DNA of 64,000 nucleotides from Chloroflexota bacterium (GTDB lineage Bacteria > Chloroflexota > Dehalococcoidia > Tepidiformales > Tepidiformaceae), in contig JACPOQ010000028.1 of the NCBI GenBank assembly GCA_016191435.1, forward strand, positions 367,155-431,154, in the 5' to 3' direction. Below the pieces are notes generated by a model. The model was given only the letters and a program-made list of their open reading frames with translations, searched no databases and had not been told where the DNA came from. The position numbers were made by a program, and so were the translations under genes. Shown here in pieces: positions 18,370-27,052 of this stretch. How positions within the stretch are numbered: the first letter of the stretch is position 1; the number at the start of each line of letters is the position of its first letter.

Positions 18370-18375
18370 ATGGTA
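18370..18375 (-). promoter_or_regulatory. -10 box (TACCAT) of the UbiB-family gene
   Basis: TACCAT on the minus strand ends 8 nt before the ATG at 18361. The same hexamer serves three other genes in the window. The -35 position is occupied by the T-tract of the upstream terminator and is not consensus. Confidence 0.4.
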
Positions 18376-18392
18376 GCGGGCGCTGGCCGGTG

Positions 18393-18414
18393 AAAACAGC
18401 AGGGCCAAGCCCTG
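18393..18414 (-). terminator. intrinsic terminator after the gene at 18454
   Basis: On the minus strand, CAGGGC-TTG-GCCCTG forms a perfect 6-bp stem with a 3-nt loop, followed by CTGTTTTC. It lies 40 nt after the stop of the upstream gene and just before the UbiB -10 box, separating the two transcripts. Confidence 0.5.
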
Positions 18415-18453
18415 GAAGGCCCGGCCCCGCAAGCGTCACCTTCGCGCCGGGTT

Positions 18454-18762
18454 TCAGGCTTCCTTCATCGCCATGTCATCGACCTTCCAGGCGCCGGCGA
18501 CATCCTTCCAGCGAGTTGCGATGATGCCCTCGCCATCGGCGCTCTTCATGATGATGTCGATGAGATGATCATCGCCCTCCTGGCCCTGGACCACGACCTC
18601 GAAGCCAGTTGTCGGCGCGGGCGTCCCCGCCGCTGCGCGCTGCGCCTGGAGTGCCATCGCCTTGCCCATCCCCGCCGGCGTGAACGCCATCATCAATCCC
18701 GCGATGTTCTGAGCGACAAGGTCCTTCGCGAACTGCTCCGCCGTATCCTTGAGTTCCGCCAT
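18454..18762 (-). CDS. conserved-looking small protein of unknown function
   Basis: 102 residues, no signal peptide or membrane segment. A helical N-terminal half (AELKDTAEQFAKDLVAQNIAGLMMAFTP) is followed by beta-rich sequence (GFEVVVQGQEGDDHLIDIIMKS, ATRWKDVAGAWKVDDMAM), an order that resembles a truncated NTF2/SnoaL-like fold. No catalytic residues recognised. It has a strong promoter of its own (18822-18849), a leader with a 5' hairpin and a terminator, so it is a monocistronic unit. Confidence 0.72.
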   Translation of the reverse strand: MAELKDTAEQFAKDLVAQNIAGLMMAFTPAGMGKAMALQAQRAAAGTPAPTTGFEVVVQGQEGDDHLIDIIMKSADGEGIIATRWKDVAGAWKVDDMAMKEA

Positions 18763-18784
18763 AGCTGTTTCATGCCCCTTCAGG

Positions 18785-18813
18785 CTGCCGTAAATTCGAA
18801 CGTGATTCGGCAG
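18785..18813 (-). promoter_or_regulatory. 5' leader hairpin
   Basis: CTGCCG and CGGCAG form a perfect 6-bp stem around a 17-nt loop. With the predicted start site near 18815 the hairpin is at the very 5' end of the mRNA, where such stems often protect transcripts from decay. Confidence 0.4.
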
Positions 18814-18821
18814 TCGCGCTC

Positions 18822-18849
18822 ATGGTAGGTACACGGATGCCGCTGTCAA
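18822..18849 (-). promoter_or_regulatory. sigma-70 type promoter for the gene at 18454
   Basis: Perfect -35 TTGACA (18844-18849) and -10 TACCAT (18822-18827) on the minus strand with a 16-bp spacer. This is the best -35 in the window and gives a leader of about 53 nt. Confidence 0.6.
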
Positions 18850-18988
18850 CCCGCGGACGTGGGGATTCCCTTACCGTAGCCACGCCGGCGGCGCTGGCCC
18901 GGTCGCTCCGTCCGCGCGATCATTGTGCGATACCGCCGCTGGCCGGCGGCACGCCGCCATCTTTAACCTTGCGGCCCTGGAGCCCCTC

Positions 18989-20590
18989 ATGCCCGGCGAA
19001 CCGCGCCGCAACGAATACGATCGCGTCCCGTACCCGGCGATGTCCATCGCCTATACGCACCCGGACTGGATGGCGGTGGTCGCCGCGCTGTTCGGCGTCG
19101 ATGGCGCGCCCGCCGGAGCCTGCCGGGTGCTCGAACTCGGGTGCGGCTCCGGGATGAACTTGATACCGATGGCCTCGGGGCTGCCCGGCAGCACCTTCCT
19201 CGGCATCGACTACACCCGGCGGCACATCGAAGAGGCGGATGCGGCAGTCGCAGAGATCGGCCTGGCGAACATCCGTTTCGCCCACGCCGACATCCTCAGC
19301 TACGACTTCAGCGGACGCGAGTTCGACTACATCGTCTGCCACGGCGTGTATTCCTGGGTACCGGAGGCGGTGCGCGAACGGGTGCTCGCGATCTTCGAAG
19401 AATGCCTCGCGCCCGACGGCGTCGCCTACCTGAGCTACAACACCTACCCGGGCTGGCACTCCCGCCGCGCCATCCGCGACGCGCTCCTGTTCCACACCCG
19501 GCACATCGATGACCCGGTAGCCCGGGCCGAAGCCGCCGTGGAGTTCGTCCAACTCCTCAGCGACGCAATGCCCGCCGATTCCTCGACATTCGGCTTTCAC
19601 CTCCATAACTACCGGGTAGGGCTGGAAGAGCGGCGGCAGCGCGGCTCCGAGCGCCTGGCGTTCATGCTCCACGACGAACTAAACGACGTGAACGAGCCGT
19701 TCTACCTGCACGAGGTGGTTGAAGCCGCCGCGCGGCACGGCCTCGCGTACCTCGCGGATTCCGAGTTCCAGGCGTCAATGCCCGGCAAGCTCCCGCCCGT
19801 GCCGGCGGAGCAGTTCGCCGCCGCTTCCAACTCCCCGGCCGAACTCCAGCAATACATTGACTTCGTCCAGGACCGCGCCTTCCGGCGCTCACTCTTCGCC
19901 CGCGCAGGTCCCGCTAGCCGCGGACAGCTGGCGCTCCGTGGTGACTTGCTTGGGCACGTTCGGCTGCGTTCGGGCGTGGCAACGCGCATGGAAGTGCCCC
20001 TGGAGGCCGGCGTGCCCGTGGCGTTCGCGGGCGTCGATGGGGGCATGATCACGCTGGACCAGCCGGCGACCAAGGCGGCGTTCCTTTGTCTAGCCGACGC
20101 GCATCCGCGCTCCATTACGCTCGACGAGCTCCTCGAACGCGTGGTCGCGAAGCTTGAGGCCGCGGGTATCGCCATCGGGCCGGAAGATGGCCAGCGGATG
20201 GCCTCGGACCTCATGAAGGCCTTCCTGTACAGCGCGCGCCTCGTGACGCTGCAGCTCCACGACTTCCAGCTCGATGTCTCGCCTGGTGACCGTCCACGGG
20301 CCAGCCGGAGCGCCCGGTACGCCGCCGGCAAGGGACGCACCGAGGTCACGAACCTGCTCCACGAATCCGTGCCGCTGGACCCTATGAGCGTCTTCCTCCT
20401 GCCGCTCGCCGATGGCACACGCACGCGGGCCGACATCGCCGATGCGATCGAAGAGATGGTGGCGCAGGGCAAGATCACCCCGGATCCTTCGAAAATCGCG
20501 ATGGACCACTCCGTCATCCGCGCGACCGTGGAAACACAGCTGGACCAGACGATCGCGGCGTGGGGGCGGATGGCGCTGCTCGAACCGTAG
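18989..20590 (+). CDS. class I methyltransferase with regulatory domain (protein-lysine methyltransferase-like)
   Basis: 533 residues. An N-terminal SAM-dependent methyltransferase domain has motif I VLELGCGSGMN (about 50-60) and GIDYTRRHIEEA. A middle domain (about 200-290) resembles the MethyTransf_Reg / PKMT second domain, with YLSYNTYPGWH at its junction. The C-terminal part is a third, PKMT-like domain. Rickettsial proteins with this layout methylate lysines of outer-membrane proteins; the substrate here is unknown. ATG 18989 follows TGGAG by six bases and fits the start of homology better than the open frame at 18923. Confidence 0.85.
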   Translation: MPGEPRRNEYDRVPYPAMSIAYTHPDWMAVVAALFGVDGAPAGACRVLELGCGSGMNLIPMASGLPGSTFLGIDYTRRHIEEADAAVAEIGLANIRFAHADILSYDFSGREFDYIVCHGVYSWVPEAVRERVLAIFEECLAPDGVAYLSYNTYPGWHSRRAIRDALLFHTRHIDDPVARAEAAVEFVQLLSDAMPADSSTFGFHLHNYRVGLEERRQRGSERLAFMLHDELNDVNEPFYLHEVVEAAARHGLAYLADSEFQASMPGKLPPVPAEQFAAASNSPAELQQYIDFVQDRAFRRSLFARAGPASRGQLALRGDLLGHVRLRSGVATRMEVPLEAGVPVAFAGVDGGMITLDQPATKAAFLCLADAHPRSITLDELLERVVAKLEAAGIAIGPEDGQRMASDLMKAFLYSARLVTLQLHDFQLDVSPGDRPRASRSARYAAGKGRTEVTNLLHESVPLDPMSVFLLPLADGTRTRADIADAIEEMVAQGKITPDPSKIAMDHSVIRATVETQLDQTIAAWGRMALLEP

Positions 20591-20734
20591 GAGGATCCCG
20601 GGCGCGACGTCTTCAGCCGCCAGCCGCCGGTGCCGGCAATGCTGGCCACATGGCCACCTTTTGGCGATACGGCAATCGAGGATGATAGGATTGCACGCCT
20701 GCGGCGGGCGTCTGATCCCGCCGCCGGAGGGGCA

Positions 20735-21595
20735 ATGGACGACCTGTTTTCACTCAAGGGCCAGACCGCGATCGTTACGGGCGCCAGCTATGGGCTCGGC
20801 GTCACGTTTGCGAACGTCCTGGCCGGGGCCGGCGCCAACATCGTCGCCACCGCCCGTTCCATCGATAAGCTGGAACAGACCCAGCACGGCATCGAGGCCA
20901 AGGGAGGGAAGTGCGTCGCCATCGGTTGCGACGTCACCGACTACGCCCAGGTGGAGGCGATGACAAAGCAAGCGGCCGACACGTTTGGGCGCGTCGACAT
21001 CCTCGTGAACAACGCGGGCATCTCCGATGCGCGCGGCATCCGCTCGGAGCGCAGCGACAACGACATGTTCGCCCAGATCGTCGCGACCGACCTCGTTGGT
21101 CTCTGGCACTGCTCCCGCGCCGCGGCGCAGTACATGCTCCGCCAGGGCAAGGGCAACATCATCAACATCAGCTCAATCCTGGGACTGGGCGGGTTCGCGC
21201 CGGGGACGGTGCCCGGGTATTTCGCCGCCAAGGGCGGCGTCAACAACCTGACGAAGATGCTGGCGTGCGAATGGGGGGACCGCGGCGTCCGGGTGAACGC
21301 GCTCGCCCCGCACTTCTTCGATAGCGAGATGACCCATGAAATCCTCGTGGGCAGCGGCTTCATGCAGGTGCTCGAAGACCGCACGCCCATGCGCCGCATT
21401 GGCCGCGAGGCCGACCTCGCGGGCCCCATCCTCTTCCTCGCTTCGGAGGCTTCGTCTTTCGTGAATGGCGTCGTCCTGCCGATCGATGGCGGCCTCACCG
21501 CCGCGAACGGCTTCGGCGCACCGCCGTTCCCCTCGGACCTGTGGGACCCAGAGGGCCGCGGCGCACCGCTCATGCCGGGGACACCCTGGTCGTGA
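20735..21595 (+). CDS. short-chain dehydrogenase/reductase
   Basis: 286 residues, classical SDR. TGASYGLG (about 16-23) binds the dinucleotide, NNAG is present, and the catalytic Ser and YFAAK match S-YxxxK. The motif order suggests NAD(P)-dependent oxidation of an alcohol, such as a hydroxyacyl or steroid-like substrate; specificity cannot be read. GGAGGGG lies five bases before the ATG. Its stop overlaps the GTG of the Rieske gene (GTGA, 21592-21595), which suggests a shared pathway. Confidence 0.9.
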   Translation: MDDLFSLKGQTAIVTGASYGLGVTFANVLAGAGANIVATARSIDKLEQTQHGIEAKGGKCVAIGCDVTDYAQVEAMTKQAADTFGRVDILVNNAGISDARGIRSERSDNDMFAQIVATDLVGLWHCSRAAAQYMLRQGKGNIINISSILGLGGFAPGTVPGYFAAKGGVNNLTKMLACEWGDRGVRVNALAPHFFDSEMTHEILVGSGFMQVLEDRTPMRRIGREADLAGPILFLASEASSFVNGVVLPIDGGLTAANGFGAPPFPSDLWDPEGRGAPLMPGTPWS

Positions 21596-21915
21596 GCGAG
21601 GGCCGCTTCGTCGCCCTCGGGCCTGCCGCGGACATCGGCCCGGGGGAGACGAAGGACTTTGAAGTCGAGGACCACAGCATCCTCGTCGCAAATTGCGGTG
21701 GCACGTTCCACGCCATCGAAGATCGCTGCACGCACGACAACGGGCCCCTGGCCGAGGGTCGCCTGGTCCAGTGCCAGATTGAGTGTCCCCGGCACGGGGC
21801 ACGCTTCGACATGAAGACTGGAAAGGCGCTCACCCTTCCGGCGTTCATCCCGGTAGCGGCATTCCCCGTGCGGGTAACCGCGGATGGCACGCTGGAGGTG
21901 GAACTCGCCGACTGA
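21592..21915 (+). CDS. Rieske [2Fe-2S] ferredoxin-like protein
   Basis: 107 residues, a stand-alone Rieske domain. CTHDNGPL and CPRHGARFD give the two Cys and two His ligands of the cluster (C-x-H and C-x2-H). Stand-alone proteins of this size act as electron carriers for dioxygenases or nitrite-reductase-like enzymes. It starts at GTG 21592, overlapping the SDR stop, and is probably translated by coupling. No oxygenase is nearby, so the partner is unknown. Confidence 0.9.
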   Translation: MSEGRFVALGPAADIGPGETKDFEVEDHSILVANCGGTFHAIEDRCTHDNGPLAEGRLVQCQIECPRHGARFDMKTGKALTLPAFIPVAAFPVRVTADGTLEVELAD

Positions 21916-21953
21916 GGTTTGGGCCGCGTCCCGCGGGGCGCCCGGCCGCGCTG

Positions 21954-22313
21954 CTATGGCGTGGGTTCGCGCGCCTGCCATGTGCCATCGGCAATCATCA
22001 GGTGTTCTTCGACGATGACGCTGAAGCGCGTGCTTAGGTCGAAGAGGTTCACTTCGTCTTCGAGCACGGCCTTGAGTTCCGGCGAGCGGCCGGAACGGCG
22101 CATCGCGTCGTCGTCTTCGAACCACGCCTCGGCAAAGCCGTCGTACGCCAGCTCGCGGCCGCTGCCTCCGAGGTCTGCCGTGAGATTAATGACATAGCGC
22201 GAGATGCCCGGCACCTTCCGGGCCTTGTTCGCATGCGTGGTGGTCCAGTATTCCCCGAACGCTTCGCGGGACATGCCCGGCTTGCGCTTCGCGCCGAAAA
22301 TCATCTTGTACAT
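21954..22313 (-). CDS. EthD domain protein
   Basis: 119 residues. EthD / dimeric alpha-beta barrel family: MYKMIFGAKRKPGMSREAFGEYWTTTHA at the start, then VPGISRYVIN and AYDGFAEAWFEDDDAM are the conserved blocks. Members work in oxidation of xenobiotics or as monooxygenase partners, often without known substrate. ATG 22313 has AGGAGG eight bases upstream. It converges with the SDR-Rieske pair, which fits a small catabolic neighbourhood. Confidence 0.85.
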   Translation of the reverse strand: MYKMIFGAKRKPGMSREAFGEYWTTTHANKARKVPGISRYVINLTADLGGSGRELAYDGFAEAWFEDDDAMRRSGRSPELKAVLEDEVNLFDLSTRFSVIVEEHLMIADGTWQAREPTP

Positions 22314-22385
22314 GCCCGCGGCCTCCTGCTGCCACACATCATACGCGTGGTGCGAGGAAGCGATTTCGGCATCCGCTCGTTTTGC

Positions 22386-23105
22386 TCAGTGAGCCTTCTT
22401 GGGCGGTGATTCGGTCTCCCGGACGGGAGTGAGCATGGCTTCGGGAATGACGATACACTCATCGCCCGAGCAGAACTGGGTCGTGGTTCCGCCTTCGGCC
22501 ACGCCTGCAGCGGCCGGCAGGATGGCGCCGCCGCCAGCGGGGCGGTCATGTTCGCCGCCAGACGCCGTCGGCGATGCAGCTGCGGTCCCGATCGTGTCGA
22601 TCTTCGACGGTCCGGTTGGCGCCGGCGTGCCCGTTGCGGTGGGCTCGGGCGTCGACGTCGTGGTCGCGGTGGCGGTGGCCGCGGGCGACGGGGTCGAGGC
22701 AGGCGGTGGAGGCGTCAGCGTCTTCACGTTCGAGGCGCCGGTGGCGCGCACCGGCTGTGACGCTTGCAGGCTGCTGGTTGTCGTGCCCGCCTCGGTTGGC
22801 GACGGTTCTGGCGTTTCCGCAGAAACAGCCGTCTCGATGCCATCGGTGACCAGCGGGATGCGGCGGACGTACTCTGCCTCGGATCCGGCGACGTTCGCGC
22901 GGCCCGCCGCGATCCTGGCGCCGACCTCATTACTGAGTGCAGCGGTACCGTCCGGGCGGACACCGGTGCTGGAGATCGTCAGGGCGAAGCCGGCCACGCC
23001 CACGGCGAAGCAAAGTGCGGCCGCGCCGACAGGAATATGCCAGCGCGCGCGTTCGTGCCTGGCAGGCGTCTCAAGTTCGGGAGAGGCCTCTGATTGGTCG
23101 TCCAC
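22386..23105 (-). CDS. single-pass membrane protein with Pro/Thr/Ser-rich extracellular linker
   Basis: 239 residues from a GTG. A cytoplasmic N-terminus of about 22 residues (acidic then basic) leads to one transmembrane helix (about 24-46, IPVGAAALCFAVGVAGFALTIS). The outer part is low in complexity: TPPPPASTPSPAATATATTTS type sequence about 130-170, ending in a compact Cys-containing tail TQFCSGDECIVIP. The two Cys could form a disulphide. No family recognised. A TACAAA box ends 8 nt before the GTG. Confidence 0.72.
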   Translation of the reverse strand: MDDQSEASPELETPARHERARWHIPVGAAALCFAVGVAGFALTISSTGVRPDGTAALSNEVGARIAAGRANVAGSEAEYVRRIPLVTDGIETAVSAETPEPSPTEAGTTTSSLQASQPVRATGASNVKTLTPPPPASTPSPAATATATTTSTPEPTATGTPAPTGPSKIDTIGTAAASPTASGGEHDRPAGGGAILPAAAGVAEGGTTTQFCSGDECIVIPEAMLTPVRETESPPKKAH

Positions 23106-23176
23106 AGGGGCATTTTGTACCCCCCAACGCTCTCAGGGAATCAGGGTTACCACTCATCCTGCCCCGATACGTTCGA

Positions 23177-24880
23177 TTAGATGACTGTCGGGGGATGATA
23201 TTCTCCGAACACCTCGCGCATCGCGCCGCAGATTTCGCCCAGCGTGGCGTACGCGCGTACGGCCTCGATGATTGGCGGCAAGAGGTTTTCGCTGCCCCCG
23301 CAGGCGGCTTTGAGGGCCACAAGGGAAGCCTCCACGCGCTCGTGCTCGCGGGCCTGCCGATGCCCCGCGAGGCGTTCGAGCTGGTGTTCGGCGAGGCTAC
23401 GGTCGACGCTGAAAATGAATGGCCGCTGCTCGCCGCCATCTACGTAGTCGTTCACGCCGACGATGATCTCCTGCTTCTCATCGACCTTCTGCTGGTACTC
23501 CCAGCTTGCCTGGGCAATCTGGGATTGGACCCAGCCCTTCTCGATGGCGGCGATAGAGCCGCCCAGGTCCTCGATCTGCTTCATGTAGGCCAGCGCCTGC
23601 TGTTCGAGCTCGTTCGTCAGGTGTTCGACGAAGTAGCTCCCCGCCATCGGGTCGACGGTATCGGTGACGCCGGTCTCGTGCGCGATGACCTGCTGCGTGC
23701 GCAAAGCGAGCCGCTGGGCCTGGTCCGTCGGCAACGCGAGCGCTTCGTCGAAGCAGCTGAGCGCGATGCTCTGCACCCCGCCCAGCACGGCTGCGAGCGT
23801 TTGGATGGCGGCGCGCACAATGTTGTTCTCGGGCTGCTGCGCCACCAGCGTGCTGCCTCCCGTCTGCGTGTGCGTGCGGAACATCATCGAACGGGGATCC
23901 GTGGCGCCGTACTTCTCCTTGAGCAGCCGTGCCCAGAGGCGGCGCAGCGCCCGGTACTTCGCGATCTCCTCGAAGAAGTTGTTGTGCGTATTGAAAATCC
24001 AGCTGATCCGCCCGGCGAACTCATCAATCGTCAGGCCCTTCGCCAGCGCCGCATCGATGTACGCGCAGGCGTTCGCGAAGGTGAAGCCGATCTCCTGCGC
24101 TGCCGTGCTGCCGGCGTCCCGCATGTGGTAACCGCTGACGCTGATCGTGTTCCACTGCGGTACGTGCCGGGAGCAGTATTCAATGATGTCGGCCGCCAGC
24201 CGTACGCTCGGCTGCGGCGGGAAGATGTACGTCCCGCGCGCCACGTACTCCTTCAGCACATCGTTCTGGACGGTGCCGTTCAGTTTCTCCGAAGGGACGC
24301 CCTGCTTCTCGGCGGTCACGATGTACATCGCGAGCATCACCGCGGCGGGCGCGTTGATGGTCATGCTCGTCGAAACCTTATCAAGCGGGATGCCCTCGAA
24401 CAGCGTTTCCATGTCGTAGAGCGAATCGATGGCGACGCCGACCTGGCCAACCTCCGCGATGGCCATCGGGTCGTCGGAGTCGTAGCCGAGCTGGCTGGGC
24501 AGGTCGAAGGCGACCGACAGGCCAGTCTGGCCCTGGCTGAGCAAGTACCGGAACTTCTGGTTCGATTCTTCCGCGGTGCCGAAGCCGGCGTACTGGCGCA
24601 TCGTCCACGGGCGGCCCCGGTACATCGTCGTCTGCACCCCGCGGGTGAATGGGTATTCGCCGGGGAAGCCGAGGTCGCGCTCGTAGTCAAACCCGGCGAT
24701 ATCGAGCGGAGTGTACAGCCGCTGGACGCCGGCCGAACTCGTCGCGAATTCGCCTCGCTCCGGGGAGCGCTGCAGCGTCTTCGCGAGCGGGCCTTCCTCC
24801 CAGCCGGCCACGGAACGCGCGAGCGTGGCGAGCGCTTCGGTCGAAAACAGCGTGGGCTGGGCGCCGTGGGTCTCGGCCAT
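23177..24880 (-). CDS. methylmalonyl-CoA mutase large subunit, substrate-binding domain
   Basis: 567 residues, the length of the separate catalytic chain that lacks the B12-binding domain (which is a separate small protein elsewhere). It rearranges methylmalonyl-CoA and succinyl-CoA, or acts on a similar acyl-CoA. Visible are GYDSDDPMAIAEVGQVGVAIDSL, STSMTINAPA, NFFEEIAKYRALRRLWA, RTHTQTGGSTLVAQQPENN and DTVDPMAGSYFVE. ATG 24880 follows GGAGG by six bases. Related enzymes include isobutyryl-CoA and ethylmalonyl-CoA mutases. No meaB or B12-binding partner is in the window. Confidence 0.93.
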   Translation of the reverse strand: MAETHGAQPTLFSTEALATLARSVAGWEEGPLAKTLQRSPERGEFATSSAGVQRLYTPLDIAGFDYERDLGFPGEYPFTRGVQTTMYRGRPWTMRQYAGFGTAEESNQKFRYLLSQGQTGLSVAFDLPSQLGYDSDDPMAIAEVGQVGVAIDSLYDMETLFEGIPLDKVSTSMTINAPAAVMLAMYIVTAEKQGVPSEKLNGTVQNDVLKEYVARGTYIFPPQPSVRLAADIIEYCSRHVPQWNTISVSGYHMRDAGSTAAQEIGFTFANACAYIDAALAKGLTIDEFAGRISWIFNTHNNFFEEIAKYRALRRLWARLLKEKYGATDPRSMMFRTHTQTGGSTLVAQQPENNIVRAAIQTLAAVLGGVQSIALSCFDEALALPTDQAQRLALRTQQVIAHETGVTDTVDPMAGSYFVEHLTNELEQQALAYMKQIEDLGGSIAAIEKGWVQSQIAQASWEYQQKVDEKQEIIVGVNDYVDGGEQRPFIFSVDRSLAEHQLERLAGHRQAREHERVEASLVALKAACGGSENLLPPIIEAVRAYATLGEICGAMREVFGEYHPPTVI

Positions 24881-25101
24881 AACATTCCTCCGCGGATGTA
24901 CGGCCAGTGTACTCAGGAAGCGCGAATCTAGGATATAGCTTGTCCGGTGCTGATAGCCGTGGTGAATGTCTGCGCGCATGCAGCAAAGGCCGCCGCACGC
25001 GCGCCCTCGCCTGGCGGATCGCCCGTGCCAAGCCTCTGGCTGTAGTTCCCACGACGGCGGACACCGTACAATCCGCTCGCGCGCGGGCGCTGGAGGGCAT
25101 C

Positions 25102-25953
25102 ATGGGACGACTCGACGGCAAAGTCGCGGTGATCACCGGCGGCGCGAGCGGCATCGGCGCCGCCACCGCGCGGCTGTTCATCGATGAGGGCGCCCGCGTG
25201 CTCATCGCGGACCTTCAGGCGGAGGTTGCCGCCGCGCTCGCGGCGGAGCTCGGCCCCGGCGCGGCCTCCGTTGGCTGCAACGTTGCCCGCGAGCCCGAAG
25301 TGAAAGCCGCTATCAACGCCGCCGCGGACCGCTGGGGGCGCCTCGATATCCTCTTCAACAACGCGGGCTTCGGCGGCGTCTGCGGCCCGCTCGATGAAAC
25401 GCAGGTCGAGGAGTACGACCTGACCATGGACGTGCTGCTGAAGGGGGTTTTCCTCGGCATCAAGCACGCGTCGCCGATCATGAAGGCGCAGGGCTCCGGG
25501 AGCATCATCAACACCGCAAGCATCTGCGCGTTCGAAGCCGGGTTCGGGAACCAGTTGTACACGGTGGCCAAGGCGGCCATCGTCATGCTGACGAAGGCGG
25601 CTTCGCTCGAAATGGCGGAATACAACGTGCGCGTGAACGCCGTGTGCCCCGGGTACATCGCCACGCCGCTGGCCGCCGGCCGGCCGTACTCAATGGCGCC
25701 GGCCGAGAAGGTGGAGGCGGCCGTCGACCGCCTGCGCGGCCGCAACCAGGACACGCAGCCGCTCGCGCGCTCGGGTGAGGGGCGGGACATCGCGAACATG
25801 GCGCTCTTCCTGGCCAGTGACGACTCCGAATGGGTCACCGGCCAGGCGATGGTGGTCGATGGCGGACTGCTGGCGGGACGGCCGTGGCGGAAGCTCGCGC
25901 CATGGATCACGCAGCACCAGGACACGCTGCTCTACCGCCCGCCGGCGGACTAG
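25102..25953 (+). CDS. short-chain dehydrogenase/reductase
   Basis: 283 residues. Classical SDR with TGGASGIG (about 12-19), NNAG, catalytic Ser in TASICAF, and Y-T-V-A-K as YxxxK. VDGGLLAG near the C-terminus is typical, followed by an unusual tail of about 25 residues. TGGAGG lies five bases before the ATG at 25102, and a TACAAT -10-like box lies at 25067-25072. It is divergent from the mutase gene. Its stop overlaps the convergent membrane protein by 4 nt. Substrate unknown. Confidence 0.9.
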   Translation: MGRLDGKVAVITGGASGIGAATARLFIDEGARVLIADLQAEVAAALAAELGPGAASVGCNVAREPEVKAAINAAADRWGRLDILFNNAGFGGVCGPLDETQVEEYDLTMDVLLKGVFLGIKHASPIMKAQGSGSIINTASICAFEAGFGNQLYTVAKAAIVMLTKAASLEMAEYNVRVNAVCPGYIATPLAAGRPYSMAPAEKVEAAVDRLRGRNQDTQPLARSGEGRDIANMALFLASDDSEWVTGQAMVVDGGLLAGRPWRKLAPWITQHQDTLLYRPPAD

Positions 25954-26957
25954 GATTCCGGCGCCGTAGGACCGGCAATTTCCGGCAGGGCGCGGCCCCG
26001 CCCGAGCGACAGCGAAATTGACTCGCGGCCCGCGAGCAGGAATGCGGCGCCGAGCAGGCTCACAGGCAGGACGTTCACGAGCCATGCGAGGATGGCGAAG
26101 CTGAACGCCTTGCTCGTGTCCACGTTGAACGGTGCGAGCGAGAGCGTCGCGGCGAGGTGGAACACGCCGATGTACCCCGGCGATGAAGGCAACAGCATCG
26201 CGAGGTTCGTTGTGCACGTGAGGAGGACGGCGACGGCCAATGGCGTTTGGATGCCGAGTGACTGCATCAGGAGGTAGTTAATCGCGAACGCTCCAATCCA
26301 GGCAGCGCCCGACCAGCCCCAGATCCGCAGGACGTGGCGTCGGGAAAAGAGTTGCCGCCAGCCTTCACCGAACGAGCCGGCTTCGTCGCGGACAACACGC
26401 GCCACCGGCCAGCGATGGCGGCGGGCGAGGCGGCCTGACAGCCCCGCGATTTTGCGGCGGAGGATGACGCCGCCCGCTGTGGCGAGAAACAAGCCTGCCA
26501 GCAGGAACCAGGCGATGTACAGCCAGGCGCCATAGCGGTCCGGGATTGGCAGGAATGGGCTGATGGCGACGAACGCCGCCAGTAGCGTGATGGTGTCGGT
26601 CACACGTTCGGTGAGCAGCGACGAGATTACGTGGCCGAACCGGAGGCCCGGTTGGCGCGACGTCATGGCGACCCGCGCCACGTCGCCGAGACGGGCCGGG
26701 AGCACGTTGTTGAGGAGGAAGCTGATGTGGAGGATGCGGTAGAGCCGCGGCGTGGTCACGCCGGCTTCGGGCGGAAGCAGCAACCGCCAGCGCAATGTTT
26801 TGGCGAGGAGCGAGAGCACGAGGCACGTCACGGCCAGCACGATGAGGAGCGGGTTGGCGGCCTGCAGGGCGGCGCGAGTCGTGCGCCAATCAATGAGCCG
26901 GGCGAGGAGCGCAACGGATGCCGCCGTCAGTGCGAGCCCTAAGAAGAATCGCCGCAC
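25950..26957 (-). CDS. lysylphosphatidylglycerol synthase-like transmembrane domain protein (UPF0104 family)
   Basis: 335 residues with about eight hydrophobic helices. The UPF0104 / LPG_synthase_TM family includes the flippase half of MprF and proteins of unknown function. Conserved positions seen are NNVLPARLGDVARVAM and LTERVTDTITLL, and the late LPSSPGYIGVFHLA block. There is no aminoacyl transferase domain. The likely start is GTG 26957 (GGGGG six bases upstream); the frame extends upstream without homology. It may move lipids or a lipid-linked precursor across the membrane. Confidence 0.85.
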   Translation of the reverse strand: MRRFFLGLALTAASVALLARLIDWRTTRAALQAANPLLIVLAVTCLVLSLLAKTLRWRLLLPPEAGVTTPRLYRILHISFLLNNVLPARLGDVARVAMTSRQPGLRFGHVISSLLTERVTDTITLLAAFVAISPFLPIPDRYGAWLYIAWFLLAGLFLATAGGVILRRKIAGLSGRLARRHRWPVARVVRDEAGSFGEGWRQLFSRRHVLRIWGWSGAAWIGAFAINYLLMQSLGIQTPLAVAVLLTCTTNLAMLLPSSPGYIGVFHLAATLSLAPFNVDTSKAFSFAILAWLVNVLPVSLLGAAFLLAGRESISLSLGRGRALPEIAGPTAPES

Positions 26958-27039
26958 ATAGTGCCCCCGAGCGGATTCGGCCTCGCGCTCCGGGTAAGCG
27001 TGCCATACTTCGCCACTTCCGTCAGTGCCAACCGGGCGG

Positions 27040-27045
27040 TAGGGT
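27040..27045 (+). promoter_or_regulatory. -10-like box (TAGGGT), leaderless
   Basis: TAGGGT ends 7 nt before the ATG at 27053. No Shine-Dalgarno of normal strength lies between. Confidence 0.35.
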
Positions 27046-27052
27046 AACGGGG

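Noticed and set aside
22937..24931. 664-codon open frame opposite the methylmalonyl-CoA mutase
   Set aside because: Antisense shadow; the minus strand has full mutase homology.
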